64,000 nucleotides of DNA from NCBI RefSeq assembly GCF_900100655.1, contig NZ_FNCE01000002.1, forward strand, positions 476,937-540,936, given 5' to 3'. Origin of the DNA: Limimonas halophila. GTDB taxonomy: Bacteria; Pseudomonadota; Alphaproteobacteria; Kiloniellales; Rhodovibrionaceae. Both the position numbers and the translations under genes were made by a program. The notes beneath the pieces were generated by a model, which made no database searches, was not told where the DNA came from, and saw only the letters and a program-made list of their open reading frames with translations. Positions 9,271 through 18,810 of this stretch are shown in pieces. Every line of letters starts with the position of its first letter. The first letter of the stretch is position 1.

Positions 9271-10923
9271 TCAGGCCCCCTCGCCATCGGCCAGGCGCGC
9301 CCGCCAGCCCAACAGCCCGTCGGTCGAGGGGTCGGCGTCCGGGGCACCCTCGCGCGCCGCGACGCGGCCGTGCAGGCTGGTCGCCAATTCCTTGCCCAGT
9401 TCGACGCCCCACTGGTCGAAGGGGTTCACGCCCCAGATCGTGCCCTCGATCACCACGCGGTGCTCGTAGAGCGCGATGATGCGGCCCAGCGTGAACGGGT
9501 CCAGGCGGCGGTAGAGCAGCATCGTCGACGGCCGGTCGCCCGCGAAGCTGCGGTGCGGGGCCAGGCGCGCCGCCGTGTGCGCGTCCATCCCCTGCTGGCG
9601 CAGCAGCGTCTCGGTTTCCGCGCGGCACCGCCCGCGCATGAGCGCCCGCGCCTGCGCGAAGCAGTTGGCCACCAGCAGGTCGTGGTGGTCGCGCGCGTCC
9701 GGTTCGTGCCCATCGGCGGCGACCAGGAACTCGCAGGGGACGATGCGCGTGCCCTGGTGCAGCAGCTGGAAGAAGGCGTGCTGGGCGTTCGTGCCCACCT
9801 CCCCCCAGACGATGGGTCCGCTGTGCCCGGTCAGCGCCGCGCCGTCCGCGCTCACCGCCTTGCCGTTGGATTCCATGTCGAGCTGCTGGAGATACCCCGG
9901 CAGGCGGTTCAGCCGGTGGTCGTAGGGCAGCACCGCGCGCGTCGGGTAGCCGCACACGTTGGCGTGCCACACCCCGACCAGCGCGAGCAGCACCGGCATG
10001 TTCCGGGTCAGCGGCGCCTCGCGCACGTGCGCGTCCATGGCCGCCGCGCCGGCGCGGAAGGCGTCGAAGGCGTCCGTGCCCAGCGCGATCATCGCGGGCA
10101 GCCCCACCGCGCCCCAGACGGAATAGCGGCCGCCGACCCAGTCCCACATCCGGAAGACACGCTCGGCGGGGATGCCGAAGGCGGCCGCCTTGTCTGTAGC
10201 CGCGGTCACGGCCGCGAAATGTCCAGCGACCCCCTCTTCCCCGAGCGCCCGCGCGCTCCACGCCCAGGCGGTCCGGGCGTTCGCCAGGGTTTCGGTGGTG
10301 GTGAAGGACTTGGACGAAACGATGATGAGCGTTCGGCGGGGATCCCGACCGCGCAGCGTGTCCGAGACATCGGCGCCGTCCGCGTTGGCGACGAAATGCA
10401 CGCGCGGCCCGTCGCGATACGGGCGCAACGACCGCACGGCCAGCGCGGGGCCGAGGTGGGAGCCCCCGATGCCGATGTTGATCACGTCCGTGATGGGCTC
10501 GCCGTCGCGACCGGCGATCGTGCCGTCGCGCACGCCCTCGGCGAAGGCGCGCACGCGCGCGTCCTCCGCCGCCACCGCGGCCTTCACGTCGCGGCCGTCC
10601 ACGTGGCGGGGCGCCTGGTCCGGGGCACGCAGAACGGGGTGCAGCGCGGCGCGGTTTTCCGTGGCGTTCACCGTCTCGCCCGCGAACATCGCCTCCAGCC
10701 GCTGCGGCACGCCCGCCGCCCGGGCCAGATCGGCGAGGAGGTCGAGCGCGCGACCATCCAGCTTGGTCTTGGAGATGTCCAGCAGCATGTCGTCCAGCGC
10801 CACGGACCAGCCCTGGAACCGCCGGGGATCGGCTGTGAACATCTCGTCGATGCGCGTGGCCTGGAGGTCCTGCCAGTGATCCGCAAGGGCGGCCCACGCC
10901 CGTTGCCGTGCACCCGTCGTCAT
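9271..10923 (-). CDS. pgi: Glucose-6-phosphate isomerase
   Basis: A 550-residue cytosolic enzyme interconverting glucose 6-phosphate and fructose 6-phosphate. Both family signatures are present: DWVGGRYSVWGAVGL in the central region and NPFDQWGVELGKEL near the C-terminus. NIGIGGSHLGP and SKSFTTTETL form the sugar-phosphate binding site. The length matches the long bacterial PGI form. The ATG overlaps the stop of the upstream PfkB-family kinase by four bases, so the two are translated as one unit. That pairing implies entry of fructose through fructose 6-phosphate into glucose 6-phosphate. Confidence 0.97.
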   Translation of the reverse strand: MTTGARQRAWAALADHWQDLQATRIDEMFTADPRRFQGWSVALDDMLLDISKTKLDGRALDLLADLARAAGVPQRLEAMFAGETVNATENRAALHPVLRAPDQAPRHVDGRDVKAAVAAEDARVRAFAEGVRDGTIAGRDGEPITDVINIGIGGSHLGPALAVRSLRPYRDGPRVHFVANADGADVSDTLRGRDPRRTLIIVSSKSFTTTETLANARTAWAWSARALGEEGVAGHFAAVTAATDKAAAFGIPAERVFRMWDWVGGRYSVWGAVGLPAMIALGTDAFDAFRAGAAAMDAHVREAPLTRNMPVLLALVGVWHANVCGYPTRAVLPYDHRLNRLPGYLQQLDMESNGKAVSADGAALTGHSGPIVWGEVGTNAQHAFFQLLHQGTRIVPCEFLVAADGHEPDARDHHDLLVANCFAQARALMRGRCRAETETLLRQQGMDAHTAARLAPHRSFAGDRPSTMLLYRRLDPFTLGRIIALYEHRVVIEGTIWGVNPFDQWGVELGKELATSLHGRVAAREGAPDADPSTDGLLGWRARLADGEGA

Positions 10924-11864
10924 GCCCCGCGCTCCATCGCTGGAAGCTCATGGCGCTGCGGCATCGCGGCCCCGCGCCGGGCGACGCTGTGGGCCGCGGC
11001 CGCGCCGGCGAACGCCAGCAGCGCCGACACCTCGCCCGCCGTCAGCCGCCGCAGGCCGTCGCGGTCGAGGCGTCCGGTTTCCGCCAGCCCCGCCAGGAGC
11101 GCTGCCTGAAAGGCGTCGCCCGCACCCACGGTGTCGGCCACGGTCGTGGCAGCCGGCGCCGCATCGACGCGGCCGTCCGGGCCCCAGGCCGTCGCGCCCC
11201 GCTCGCCGTGCGTCACGACCACCAGGGCCGCGCCGCTGGCGCGCCATGCCGCCGCAATCTCATCCGCCGGCGTGTCGGGGTAAAGGTGGGCGAGATCGGC
11301 CTCGGACGCCTTGATGATGTCCGCGCGCCCGGCCACCGCGTCCGCCCGCTGACGCCAGCGCGCCGTCTCGGGTTCCACGGCGAGCCGGACGTTGGGATCG
11401 AAGGACACCACCGTCTCCTCCGGGACGCGCGCCAGCAGCGCCGCCTGGGCGCTCGCGACCGGCTCCACGACGGCGGCGAAGGAGCCCGTGTGCACCGCCT
11501 CGACGCCGCGCAGGTCCTCGGGCACGTCCGCCGGCGAGAGCGCGCGGTCCGCCGCGCCCTCGCCGTAGATGGCAAAGGCGGGATCGCCGGCGTCGTCTAG
11601 GCTGATGTAGCTCATCGTCTGGGGGCGCGGCAGGCGATGCAGCCACGTCGTGTCCACGCCGGCCGCGGCGAGGGTCCCCACAAGGTGCTCGCCCAGCCAG
11701 TCGCGCGAAACGCCGCTCCACAGGCCGGCCGGCTGTCCCAGGCGCGCCAGCCCCACCGCGACGTTCAGGGGCGAGCCGCCGGGCCGGGCGTCCAGGGTCA
11801 GACCGTCCCGGCGCGTCGCCGCGCGAAAGACGTCGAACAGGGCCTCACCACAGACCAGAATCAT
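10920..11864 (-). CDS. PfkB-family carbohydrate kinase, probable fructokinase
   Basis: A 314-residue ribokinase/PfkB-family sugar kinase. The N-terminal signature GGSPLNVAVGLARLG and the C-terminal ATP-site signature DTVGAGDAFQAALLAG with the catalytic Asp are intact. The N-terminus MILVCGEALFDVF and coupling to pgi by a 4-base overlap point to fructokinase, but other PfkB substrates cannot be ruled out from sequence alone. It is the first gene of the pair; about 147 bases separate it from the end of ppx upstream on the same strand, leaving room for its own promoter. Confidence 0.85.
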   Translation of the reverse strand: MILVCGEALFDVFRAATRRDGLTLDARPGGSPLNVAVGLARLGQPAGLWSGVSRDWLGEHLVGTLAAAGVDTTWLHRLPRPQTMSYISLDDAGDPAFAIYGEGAADRALSPADVPEDLRGVEAVHTGSFAAVVEPVASAQAALLARVPEETVVSFDPNVRLAVEPETARWRQRADAVAGRADIIKASEADLAHLYPDTPADEIAAAWRASGAALVVVTHGERGATAWGPDGRVDAAPAATTVADTVGAGDAFQAALLAGLAETGRLDRDGLRRLTAGEVSALLAFAGAAAAHSVARRGAAMPQRHELPAMERGA

Positions 11865-12011
11865 CGCGCCTCAATCGTGCTGCCGGCTGCCCCGCGCTCC
11901 CGACAATCGGACCGCAGGCGGCCGGGCCCCGCAAGTCCACCTTGCGAGCGGTTGACCGGGTGCATTCGGCCGATGGGGCAACCGTTTTCGCGCATGCCCG
12001 AGCGAACGGGG

Positions 12012-13511
12012 CTACGCAACCTCGCCGGGCTTGCGCCCGGTGGCCTTCGCCAGCCGCTTGAGCCGGCGATGGAGGGCGTCGCCGGGCACGACGGAGCCGT
12101 CTTCCGGCAGGGCGACAGCGATCGTCGCGTCGTGCACGCGCAGGGCCGCCTTCTCCAGGATGGACCCCACCCCGCCGGACACCGTGATGCCCAGCCGCAA
12201 TGCCAGCCCCAGCACCTCGGCGCGGGCGATCTGGCGTTCGGTCATGAGCTGGCGCGCCGTCTGCGGTTCCGGCCGGCCGCGCTTGCCGCCGTAGCGGATA
12301 TAGACGGTGTAGGCCAGGAAGGCGCGCTCCTGGTGATCCATGGCGAGCGGCGGCAACCGCAGGATGCGGTCGAGCGCCTGGCGCTGGCGGTAGTCCGGGT
12401 GCTCGCGCCAGGCGATGTCGGCCAGATGGCAGGCGGCCTGGCGCAGCCGCGCTTCCTCCGCCGTTTCGTCGGGCACCAGGGGCCGCGTCCAGGCTTCCAG
12501 CGCCGGGCCGAGGTCGCCGAAGCGCCCCTCCTCCGCCGCCAGCCGCGAGGCGGCCGCCAGCAGCGGGTCGCGGGCCTGCTCGGCGGCGGGCAGCAGGTCG
12601 AAGATGTGGCCCTCGCGCAGGCCGAAGGCAGAAAAGCGCACCTGCGCCGGCCGCATGCGCTTGAGCACGCGGTAGAGCACCAGCGCCGCGTAGGGCATCG
12701 TCTCGCGGCGCTTCTTGGGCACGGCCTTGAGCTTGGACACCGACGCCGAACTCATCTGCGAAATCACGCGCGCCGTCTCGGCCGCCGTGGCGCGCGGCAG
12801 GGTGTAGCCGTGGATGACGTGGAGCGGGAAGTCGCTCTGCTCCATGTGCACGCGCGCCAACGCCCGCCACGCCCCGCCGACCGGATAGAAGGTTTCGCCG
12901 GCGTGGGCGCCGAGCCAGTCGACCGTATCCAGATGGCGGTCGATCTCCGCCATCGCCGCCTTGCGCGAGGAGCCGGCCAGCTCCATCAGCCGGATCGGGC
13001 CCAGCGGCAGCGTGGTGATTTCCTGGATGGCGCCGTCGGCGATGCGCACGAGTTCCAGGCTGCCGCCGCCCAGATCCCCCGTGATGCCGGCCGCCCCCGG
13101 CGTCCCGGCCATGACCCCCAGGCCCGACAGCCGCGCCTCCGCCGTGCCCGAAAGCACGGTGACGCGGGCCTGGCAGCAGCGCTCGACCTCGGCGACGAAG
13201 GCCGCGCCGTTCTCGGCGTCGCGCACGGCCGCCGTCGCCAGCAGGTCGAAGCGCGCCACGCCCATGGCGGTCGCCAGCCGGGCGAAGCGCGTCAGGTTCT
13301 GGAGCGCGGCGGCGATGCCGTCCTCGTTCAGCCGGCCCGTCCGGTCCAGCCCGCGCCCCAGGCCGCACTGCACGGCCTCGTTGAACACCGGGATGGGCGC
13401 GCAGGCCAGCCGGTCGAAGACGACCAGCCGGATGGAGTTGGAGCCGATGTCGACGACGGCGACGCGCCCGCCGCGCGGCGCCGTCCCCGGTGCGTCCGTG
13501 TCGGCGCTCAT
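12012..13511 (-). CDS. ppx: Exopolyphosphatase (Ppx/GppA family)
   Basis: A 499-residue Ppx/GppA phosphatase that removes terminal phosphate from polyphosphate and/or hydrolyses pppGpp. The actin-like ATPase-fold motifs VVDIGSNSIRLVVFD near the N-terminus and DLGGGSLELVRI are present. The HD-like C-terminal half includes FSAFGLREGHIFDLL. The start lies 9 bases after the ppk stop, so the two form a ppk-ppx operon with opposing activities. Choice between Ppx and GppA is by context. Confidence 0.92.
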   Translation of the reverse strand: MSADTDAPGTAPRGGRVAVVDIGSNSIRLVVFDRLACAPIPVFNEAVQCGLGRGLDRTGRLNEDGIAAALQNLTRFARLATAMGVARFDLLATAAVRDAENGAAFVAEVERCCQARVTVLSGTAEARLSGLGVMAGTPGAAGITGDLGGGSLELVRIADGAIQEITTLPLGPIRLMELAGSSRKAAMAEIDRHLDTVDWLGAHAGETFYPVGGAWRALARVHMEQSDFPLHVIHGYTLPRATAAETARVISQMSSASVSKLKAVPKKRRETMPYAALVLYRVLKRMRPAQVRFSAFGLREGHIFDLLPAAEQARDPLLAAASRLAAEEGRFGDLGPALEAWTRPLVPDETAEEARLRQAACHLADIAWREHPDYRQRQALDRILRLPPLAMDHQERAFLAYTVYIRYGGKRGRPEPQTARQLMTERQIARAEVLGLALRLGITVSGGVGSILEKAALRVHDATIAVALPEDGSVVPGDALHRRLKRLAKATGRKPGEVA

Positions 13512-13520
13512 GCGGTCCGG

Positions 13521-15812
13521 TCAGCCCTTGTGCAGGACCAGGCGCGGCGCCGCCCGCGTCCGCCGCAGCGCGCTCCCCCGCCCGGAGAGGCTGGGGTTGG
13601 TCATGAAGTAGGTGTGCGCGCTGAAGGCGTCGGGGCCGGCGGCGACGCGCTCCCAGGTGCCGTCGGGCTGCAGGATCCAGGACTGCGCCTCGTCCTTCAG
13701 GTTGGCGATCATGATCTGATCCAGGATCTGCTGGTGGACGGTGGGGTTCTCGATGGGGACCAGCGTCTCCACCCGCCGGTCGAGGTTGCGCGGCATCCAG
13801 TCGGCGGCCGTGATGAAGACCTTGGCGTCCCGCGACGGCAGGCCGGCCCCGTTGCCGAAGCAGGCGATGCGGCTGTGCTCCAGGAAGCGGCCGACGATGC
13901 TCTTCACCTGGATGGTCTCGGACAGCCCCGGCACGCCCGGGCGCAGGCAGCAGATGCCGCGCACGATCAACTCCACCTGCACCCCCGCCTGGGAGGCGCG
14001 GTAGAGGGTGTCGATCAGCTCGGTATCGACCAGAGCGTTCATCTTCGCCCACACGGCCGCCGGCCGGCCGGCCTTGGCGTGCTCGATCTCGGCCTCGATC
14101 ATCTCGATCAGGTTCTTGCGCAGATCGATGGGCGCGACCGAGATCCTGTCCAGCGGCACGGGCTTGGCGTAGCCGGTCATGTAGTTGAACAGCCGCGCGG
14201 CATCCAGGCACAGCGCCGGCTCGGTCGTGAAGTACGACAGGTCGGTGTAGATCTTGGCCGTGATCGGGTGGTAGTTGCCCGTGCCGAAGTGGCAGTAGCT
14301 GCGCAGCGAGCCGCTCTCCCGGCGCACCACCAGCGACACCTTGGCGTGCGTCTTCAGCGAGATGAAGCCGTAGACCACCTGCACGCCCGCGCGCTCCAGG
14401 CTGCGCGCCCAGCGGATGTTGCGCTCCTCGTCGAAGCGCGCCTTCAGCTCCACCAGCGCGGTGACGGCCTTGCCCGCCTCGGCGGCCTCGATCAGCGCGT
14501 TCACCACCGGGGAATCGTCGCTGGTGCGGTAGAGCGTCTGCTTGATCGCCAGAACGTTGGGATCGGCCGCCGCCTGGCGGATGAACTGCACCACCACGTC
14601 GAAGGATTCGTAGGGGTGGTGGACCACAATGTCCTTTTGGCGGATGGCGGCGAAGCAGTCCCCGCCGAAGTCGCGGATGCGCTCGGGAAAGCGCGGGGTG
14701 TGCGGGCGGAAGCACAGGTCCGGCCGGTCGTCGACGATGAGCTGCTTGGTGTCCTCCAGCCCGATCAGGCCGTCCAGCTCGAAGATGTCTTCGCGGTTCA
14801 CGTTCAGCTCGCGCACGACGAACGCGCGCAGCTCCTCCGGCATCTCGGCGTTGATGTCGAGCCGGATCACGGACCCGCGCCGGCGCCGGCGCAGCGCGCT
14901 CTCGAAGACGCGAACCAGATCTTCGGCCTCTTCCTCGACCTCGATGTCGCTGTCGCGCAGCACGCGGAAGTAGCCGCGTGCCATGACCTCCAGCCCAGGG
15001 AAGAGCGCGTCCAGGAAGCACTCGATGATGTCTTCCATGCGCACGAAGCGCACGCCGTCGTGCTTGCCGACCTGTGGCAGGCGAATGAAGCGCTCCAGCT
15101 GCGGCGGCATGAGCAGCAGCGCATCCAGGTGCTCGCCGTCCTCGATCCGGCGCAGGTGCATCACCATGGCGAAGCCGGCGTTGGGAATGAACGGGAACGG
15201 ATGCGCCGGATCCACCGCGATGGGCGTGAGCACCGGAAAGATCTGCTCCTTGAAGTGGTGCTCAAGCCAGTCGTGCTCGGCCGTGCACAGATCGCCGGTC
15301 CCCACCACCTCGACGCCGGCGTGGGCCAGCAGGTCCTGCAGCGTCTTCCAGCACGCCTGCTGGCGCGCCACCAGATCGCCCGCGCGGTCGTTGATGGCGT
15401 GAAGCTGCTGCGCCGGACTCAGGCCGTCCGGGCTGGGCGTGGTGACGCCCGCCTGCACCTGCCCTTTCAGGCCCGCGACGCGGACCATGTAGAACTCGTC
15501 CAGGTTCGATCCGGAGATGGAAAGGAAGCGCACGCGTTCCAGCAGCGGGTGGTATTCGTTGTAGGCTTCCTCGAGCACGCGCTCGTTGAAGTCCAGCCAG
15601 GACAGCTCGCGGTTGATGAAACGCTTGGGCGATGTCCCGTCCACCTCGCGCGGCGCGGGGCGGCTGATCACCGTCGTCGGGGTGGTGTCCGCGTTCTCCG
15701 TGACCGCCTCGTCCGTGTCGAGCCCGTGCTCTTCCATGGCCATGACTGGTGTCCCGTTGTCGGCGTTCCGCATGCGGCCCGCATGCATGATAGACTGATA
15801 TGGCTTAAGCAT
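13521..15812 (-). CDS. ppk: Polyphosphate kinase 1
   Basis: A 763-residue PPK1 that reversibly polymerises ATP gamma-phosphate into polyphosphate. The conserved core starts at [20 protein letters not shown] (about residue 62). The [15 protein letters not shown] segment, the [20 protein letters not shown] segment with the expected autophosphorylated His, and the [10 protein letters not shown] loop are present. The C-terminus ends in a basic tail, [14 protein letters not shown]. The first 60 residues are variable, so the start is uncertain: in-frame ATGs also lie at 15788, 15773, 15743 and 15737. A later start would leave more room for a promoter in the 69-base gap to the divergent phosphatase gene. 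Confidence 0.96.
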   Translation of the reverse strand: MLKPYQSIMHAGRMRNADNGTPVMAMEEHGLDTDEAVTENADTTPTTVISRPAPREVDGTSPKRFINRELSWLDFNERVLEEAYNEYHPLLERVRFLSISGSNLDEFYMVRVAGLKGQVQAGVTTPSPDGLSPAQQLHAINDRAGDLVARQQACWKTLQDLLAHAGVEVVGTGDLCTAEHDWLEHHFKEQIFPVLTPIAVDPAHPFPFIPNAGFAMVMHLRRIEDGEHLDALLLMPPQLERFIRLPQVGKHDGVRFVRMEDIIECFLDALFPGLEVMARGYFRVLRDSDIEVEEEAEDLVRVFESALRRRRRGSVIRLDINAEMPEELRAFVVRELNVNREDIFELDGLIGLEDTKQLIVDDRPDLCFRPHTPRFPERIRDFGGDCFAAIRQKDIVVHHPYESFDVVVQFIRQAAADPNVLAIKQTLYRTSDDSPVVNALIEAAEAGKAVTALVELKARFDEERNIRWARSLERAGVQVVYGFISLKTHAKVSLVVRRESGSLRSYCHFGTGNYHPITAKIYTDLSYFTTEPALCLDAARLFNYMTGYAKPVPLDRISVAPIDLRKNLIEMIEAEIEHAKAGRPAAVWAKMNALVDTELIDTLYRASQAGVQVELIVRGICCLRPGVPGLSETIQVKSIVGRFLEHSRIACFGNGAGLPSRDAKVFITAADWMPRNLDRRVETLVPIENPTVHQQILDQIMIANLKDEAQSWILQPDGTWERVAAGPDAFSAHTYFMTNPSLSGRGSALRRTRAAPRLVLHKG

Positions 15813-15881
15813 AATGACACGTCCGCGCCGCGTTCGAGCGCGCGTTCACCACGAGATCACATGCGCCGTGGAGGGCAAAGC

Positions 15882-16424
15882 GTGAAGACCCTCTATCTCC
15901 TTCGCCATGCCAAATCCGCCTGGGACGACCCCGCCCTGACGGATCACGAACGCCCGCTCGCGCCGCGCGGCGAGGACGCAGCCCCGCGCGTGGGCCGGAC
16001 CCTGCGCGACATGGGGGCCGCCCCGGACCGCGTGCTGTGCTCCAGCGCCCGGCGCGCGCGCCAGACCTGGGCGCTGATCGCGCCGGAGCTGGACCACGAC
16101 GCGCCCGTGGAGGTGCGCGACGACCTCTACGACGCCGACGCCACCGACCTGCTGGATGCGATTCACGCCGTTCCGGCAGCGGTCGAGCAGCTGATCGTCG
16201 TGGGACACAATCCCTCGATGGAGCGGCTTGCGGAGGCCCTGGCCGGCGACGGCAACGCCGCCGCCCTGCAGGAGCTGCACGCCAAGTACCCCACCGGCGC
16301 CGTCGCCGAGCTGCGTTTCGATCTGGAGTCCTGGGACGGGATCGAATCCGGGCGCGGCCACCTGACCCGCTTTCACAAGCCCAAGAAGCTGCCCGACCCC
16401 GAGCCGGACGACGGCCCCGGGTGA
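15882..16424 (+). CDS. SixA-type histidine phosphatase
   Basis: A 180-residue branch-2-like histidine phosphatase (SixA subgroup), which removes phosphate from phosphohistidine or small phosphorylated substrates. The catalytic RHG-like motif LLRHAKSAWDD places the nucleophile at His9; the second His lies in VVGHNPSME, and SSARRARQTW carries the phosphate-binding Arg. GTG at 15882 is chosen as start because GGAGGG lies six bases upstream and the SixA family begins directly at KTLYLLRHAKS; an in-frame ATG at 15861 would add seven residues. It is divergent from ppk and converges on a CYTH-CHAD gene. The C-terminus is Pro/Asp-rich. Confidence 0.88.
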   Translation: MKTLYLLRHAKSAWDDPALTDHERPLAPRGEDAAPRVGRTLRDMGAAPDRVLCSSARRARQTWALIAPELDHDAPVEVRDDLYDADATDLLDAIHAVPAAVEQLIVVGHNPSMERLAEALAGDGNAAALQELHAKYPTGAVAELRFDLESWDGIESGRGHLTRFHKPKKLPDPEPDDGPG

Positions 16425-16433
16425 TCCGGTTCT

Positions 16434-18005
16434 TCAGGCCTTCGCCGGCTTCTTGCGCCAGAACTTCGGGGCATCCGCCACGGCCGCCCAGGCCGCGCCG
16501 AGTTGGCGCGTGTCGCGGTCCACCTGGGCCGCAAGCCAGCCGCGCACCGCCGCCGTCGCCGCGTCCGCCGTGCGGAGCCCGTCCTCGCTCGCCGCCGCGA
16601 GGCGGGGATGGGCCTCGGCCAGCAGGCGTTCGGCGGTGGCGGCGTCGTTGAGCGAGCCCAGCGTTTCCTGCAGCGCCTCCACGCGGTTCAGGCAGGGCTC
16701 GGTGTGTTTGGCGCGGAACAGCGAGGCGAAGGCTTCGCCGGTATAGCGCAGCTTCTTGCCGCGGATGCGCAAGCGGTGCAGCTTGGCCGCGTCCAGCCGA
16801 TCGTGCTTCCGGCCCAGCTTGCGCAGCTTCTTCCAGCGCGTGTCGAGGGTTTCGCGCGCGTAGGCCGTCACGTCCGCCGCCCCGACGTCGTTGCCGCGTG
16901 CGGCCGGCCGCCACGCGCCGGTGCCCAACCACGCTTCCAGCGCCAGCAGCGTGCCCGTCGCCCGTCCCGTGGCGACCGCGGCCCGCGCCCGTGCATAGGC
17001 TTCGCCGCGCAGCGTTTCCGCCGTGGCCGCGAACTCGTCGAGCGCGCCGTTCGCCGAAACGTGCGCGCGCAGCGGCGCCAGGGTTTCCGCGATGAAGACG
17101 TCCCATTCGCGCGCGGGGCCGAGTTCCTGCTGGAACCAGCGCAGTTCGGACCGCAGCCAGGCGTAACGCCCCGGATCGATGGCGGGCTCGAAGGCGTCCA
17201 GCATGGCGCGCAGCCGGCGCAGGCCGACGCGCAGCTTGTGCACGCCCTCGGGGTCGTCCCCGGCGACCACCGCCTCGATGTTGGCGCGGATCTGGTGCAG
17301 GCAGGCGGCGGCATGGCGCTCGAACGCCTCGGCGACCGTCATGCCGGGCGTGAGCGCGGGCTTGGGCGCCTTCACCGGCGCCGGAACGTCTCCCGTGAAG
17401 AGGTCGTAGCCGCGCGCGGCCTTGCTGCGGGTCTGCAAGCGCGCGTCCACATGCCCGGTCAGCATGCGCGCGGCCTGGTGCAGCGCGTCCGGCGCCCCGG
17501 CCTTGAGCTCGAACTCGACCTCGCTGAGCGGCACCGTGGCCCCGTTCGCGGCCACCTCGCCCTGGTCGAGCGCCAGCTCGATCGTGCCGCCGCGCACCGC
17601 GAGCGGGATTTCGGTGCGCTCGATCGTCGTGGTGAAGACCGGCCGCAGGGCCGCGCCGACGCCATCCGCCGCGAAAAAGCCGCGCAGATCGGCGTCGAGG
17701 TGCGAAAGATCCGGAACCGGCTCGCTCAGCCGCGTTTCCGCCTCGCGCATGTGCTGCAGGCCGCCGTGCTTCCCTTTCGCCGCCGCCGGCGCCTTCAGCG
17801 TCTGCACGTAGCCGTCGCCGTCGTGGCGGATGCGCAGCGCCATGCCGCTGCGGCGCAGCGCCAGATCGGGCGTGTCGTAGTAGGTGCTGATCAGGTGGCG
17901 GGATCGCGCCTCGCCGCAGCGCAGCCCGCGGATCAGCCCGAGATGCGGCACGCGCGCGGCGTCCGCCGGCGTCAGGGCCAGTTTGAGTTCGAGTTCGTCC
18001 GTCAT
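16434..18005 (-). CDS. CYTH and CHAD domain protein
   Basis: A 523-residue two-domain protein. Residues 1-200 form a CYTH triphosphate tunnel domain with the diagnostic ExExK motif ELELK at residues 4-8. Residues 220-510 form a CHAD helical domain with paired basic helices, for example VHKLRVGLRRLRAML and LHRLRIRGKKLRYT. CYTH domains hydrolyse inorganic triphosphate or related substrates; CHAD domains are known to bind polyphosphate. With ppk, ppx and a SixA-type phosphatase next to it, a role in polyphosphate or triphosphate metabolism is likely. The frame extends upstream to 18179, but the CYTH motif fixes the ATG at 18005. Confidence 0.92.
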   Translation of the reverse strand: MTDELELKLALTPADAARVPHLGLIRGLRCGEARSRHLISTYYDTPDLALRRSGMALRIRHDGDGYVQTLKAPAAAKGKHGGLQHMREAETRLSEPVPDLSHLDADLRGFFAADGVGAALRPVFTTTIERTEIPLAVRGGTIELALDQGEVAANGATVPLSEVEFELKAGAPDALHQAARMLTGHVDARLQTRSKAARGYDLFTGDVPAPVKAPKPALTPGMTVAEAFERHAAACLHQIRANIEAVVAGDDPEGVHKLRVGLRRLRAMLDAFEPAIDPGRYAWLRSELRWFQQELGPAREWDVFIAETLAPLRAHVSANGALDEFAATAETLRGEAYARARAAVATGRATGTLLALEAWLGTGAWRPAARGNDVGAADVTAYARETLDTRWKKLRKLGRKHDRLDAAKLHRLRIRGKKLRYTGEAFASLFRAKHTEPCLNRVEALQETLGSLNDAATAERLLAEAHPRLAAASEDGLRTADAATAAVRGWLAAQVDRDTRQLGAAWAAVADAPKFWRKKPAKA

Positions 18006-18066
18006 ACCGATGAAACAGCGCGAGCCGGGTGCGTCTGTCAATCGCGGAATCGTGCCGCCTCCGCGG

Positions 18067-18810
18067 TCAGCCGGACGTGGGCTCACCCGGCTCGACGTGC
18101 CCCGTGGCATCCCCTTCACGGGCCAGGACGTCGCGCGCCAGCGGCACGGTGATCTCGCGCTTGGCCGCCAGGGAGGCATGGTCGAGCGCGGCGACGATGC
18201 GCCGGGCCGCGGCGAAGGAGCGTTCCATGCGCGGCAGCAGAAAGCGCACCACCTCCGGCGGCACCTTGAGCTGGCGGTCCGCGAACAGCTTCACCAGCAC
18301 GGCGGCGATCAACTGGTCGTCCGGCGGGCCCAGGTCGGCGACGGCCGCCGCGGCCAGGCGCGAGGCCAGGTCCGGCAGCGCCACGGGCCAGCGGCTCGGG
18401 TGCTCGCGGGCTGTGATCAGCAGATGGCCGCCCGCCTCACGCATGTGGTTGACCAGGTGCAGGAGTTGGCGCTCCAGGCGCTCGCCGTGGTCGCCGGCCG
18501 TGAAGAGCGCGTCAGCGTCGTCGAGCACGGCCGCGGTCGCGTCGCCCAGCAGCTCGGCCGGGGCGGTGCCTTCCGCGAGCGCCGCGCCGTCCAGCGCCAC
18601 GGCGCCGGACATGCGCTGCCAAACGGCCGCGAGGTGCGTCTTGCCGCTGCCCGCCGGGCCGGTGAGCACCAACACCGAGCCGGGCCACTCCGGCCAGCGG
18701 TCGAGCCACGCCACCGCCACCTCGTTCGCCGGCGCGACCAGGAAATCCGCGCGCCCAAGCGCCGGCCGGTGCGGCAGGTCCAGCGGCAGTTGACGGCCGT
18801 TTTCGCTCAC
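18067..18810 (-). CDS. hdaA: HdaA-type DnaA regulatory inactivator
   Basis: A 247-residue DnaA-related AAA+ protein. The N-terminus contains RQLPLDLPH, a sliding-clamp-binding motif, followed by a Walker A motif, LTGPAGSGKTHLA, and a short lid domain; there is no C-terminal DNA-binding domain as in DnaA. HdaA works with the clamp to stimulate hydrolysis of DnaA-ATP and stop re-initiation. The start is a GTG at 18810 that overlaps the stop of the upstream permease gene as GTGA. A longer in-frame extension to 18987 is a shadow of that permease. Confidence 0.88.
   Translation of the reverse strand: MSENGRQLPLDLPHRPALGRADFLVAPANEVAVAWLDRWPEWPGSVLVLTGPAGSGKTHLAAVWQRMSGAVALDGAALAEGTAPAELLGDATAAVLDDADALFTAGDHGERLERQLLHLVNHMREAGGHLLITAREHPSRWPVALPDLASRLAAAAVADLGPPDDQLIAAVLVKLFADRQLKVPPEVVRFLLPRMERSFAAARRIVAALDHASLAAKREITVPLARDVLAREGDATGHVEPGEPTSG

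Noticed and set aside
11637..16424. A 1595-codon plus-strand reading frame antisense to pfkB, ppx and ppk
   Set aside because: It mirrors well-identified genes on the other strand; only its last part (from 15882) is the real SixA-type gene. Long antisense frames arise because stop codons are rare in this GC-rich DNA.
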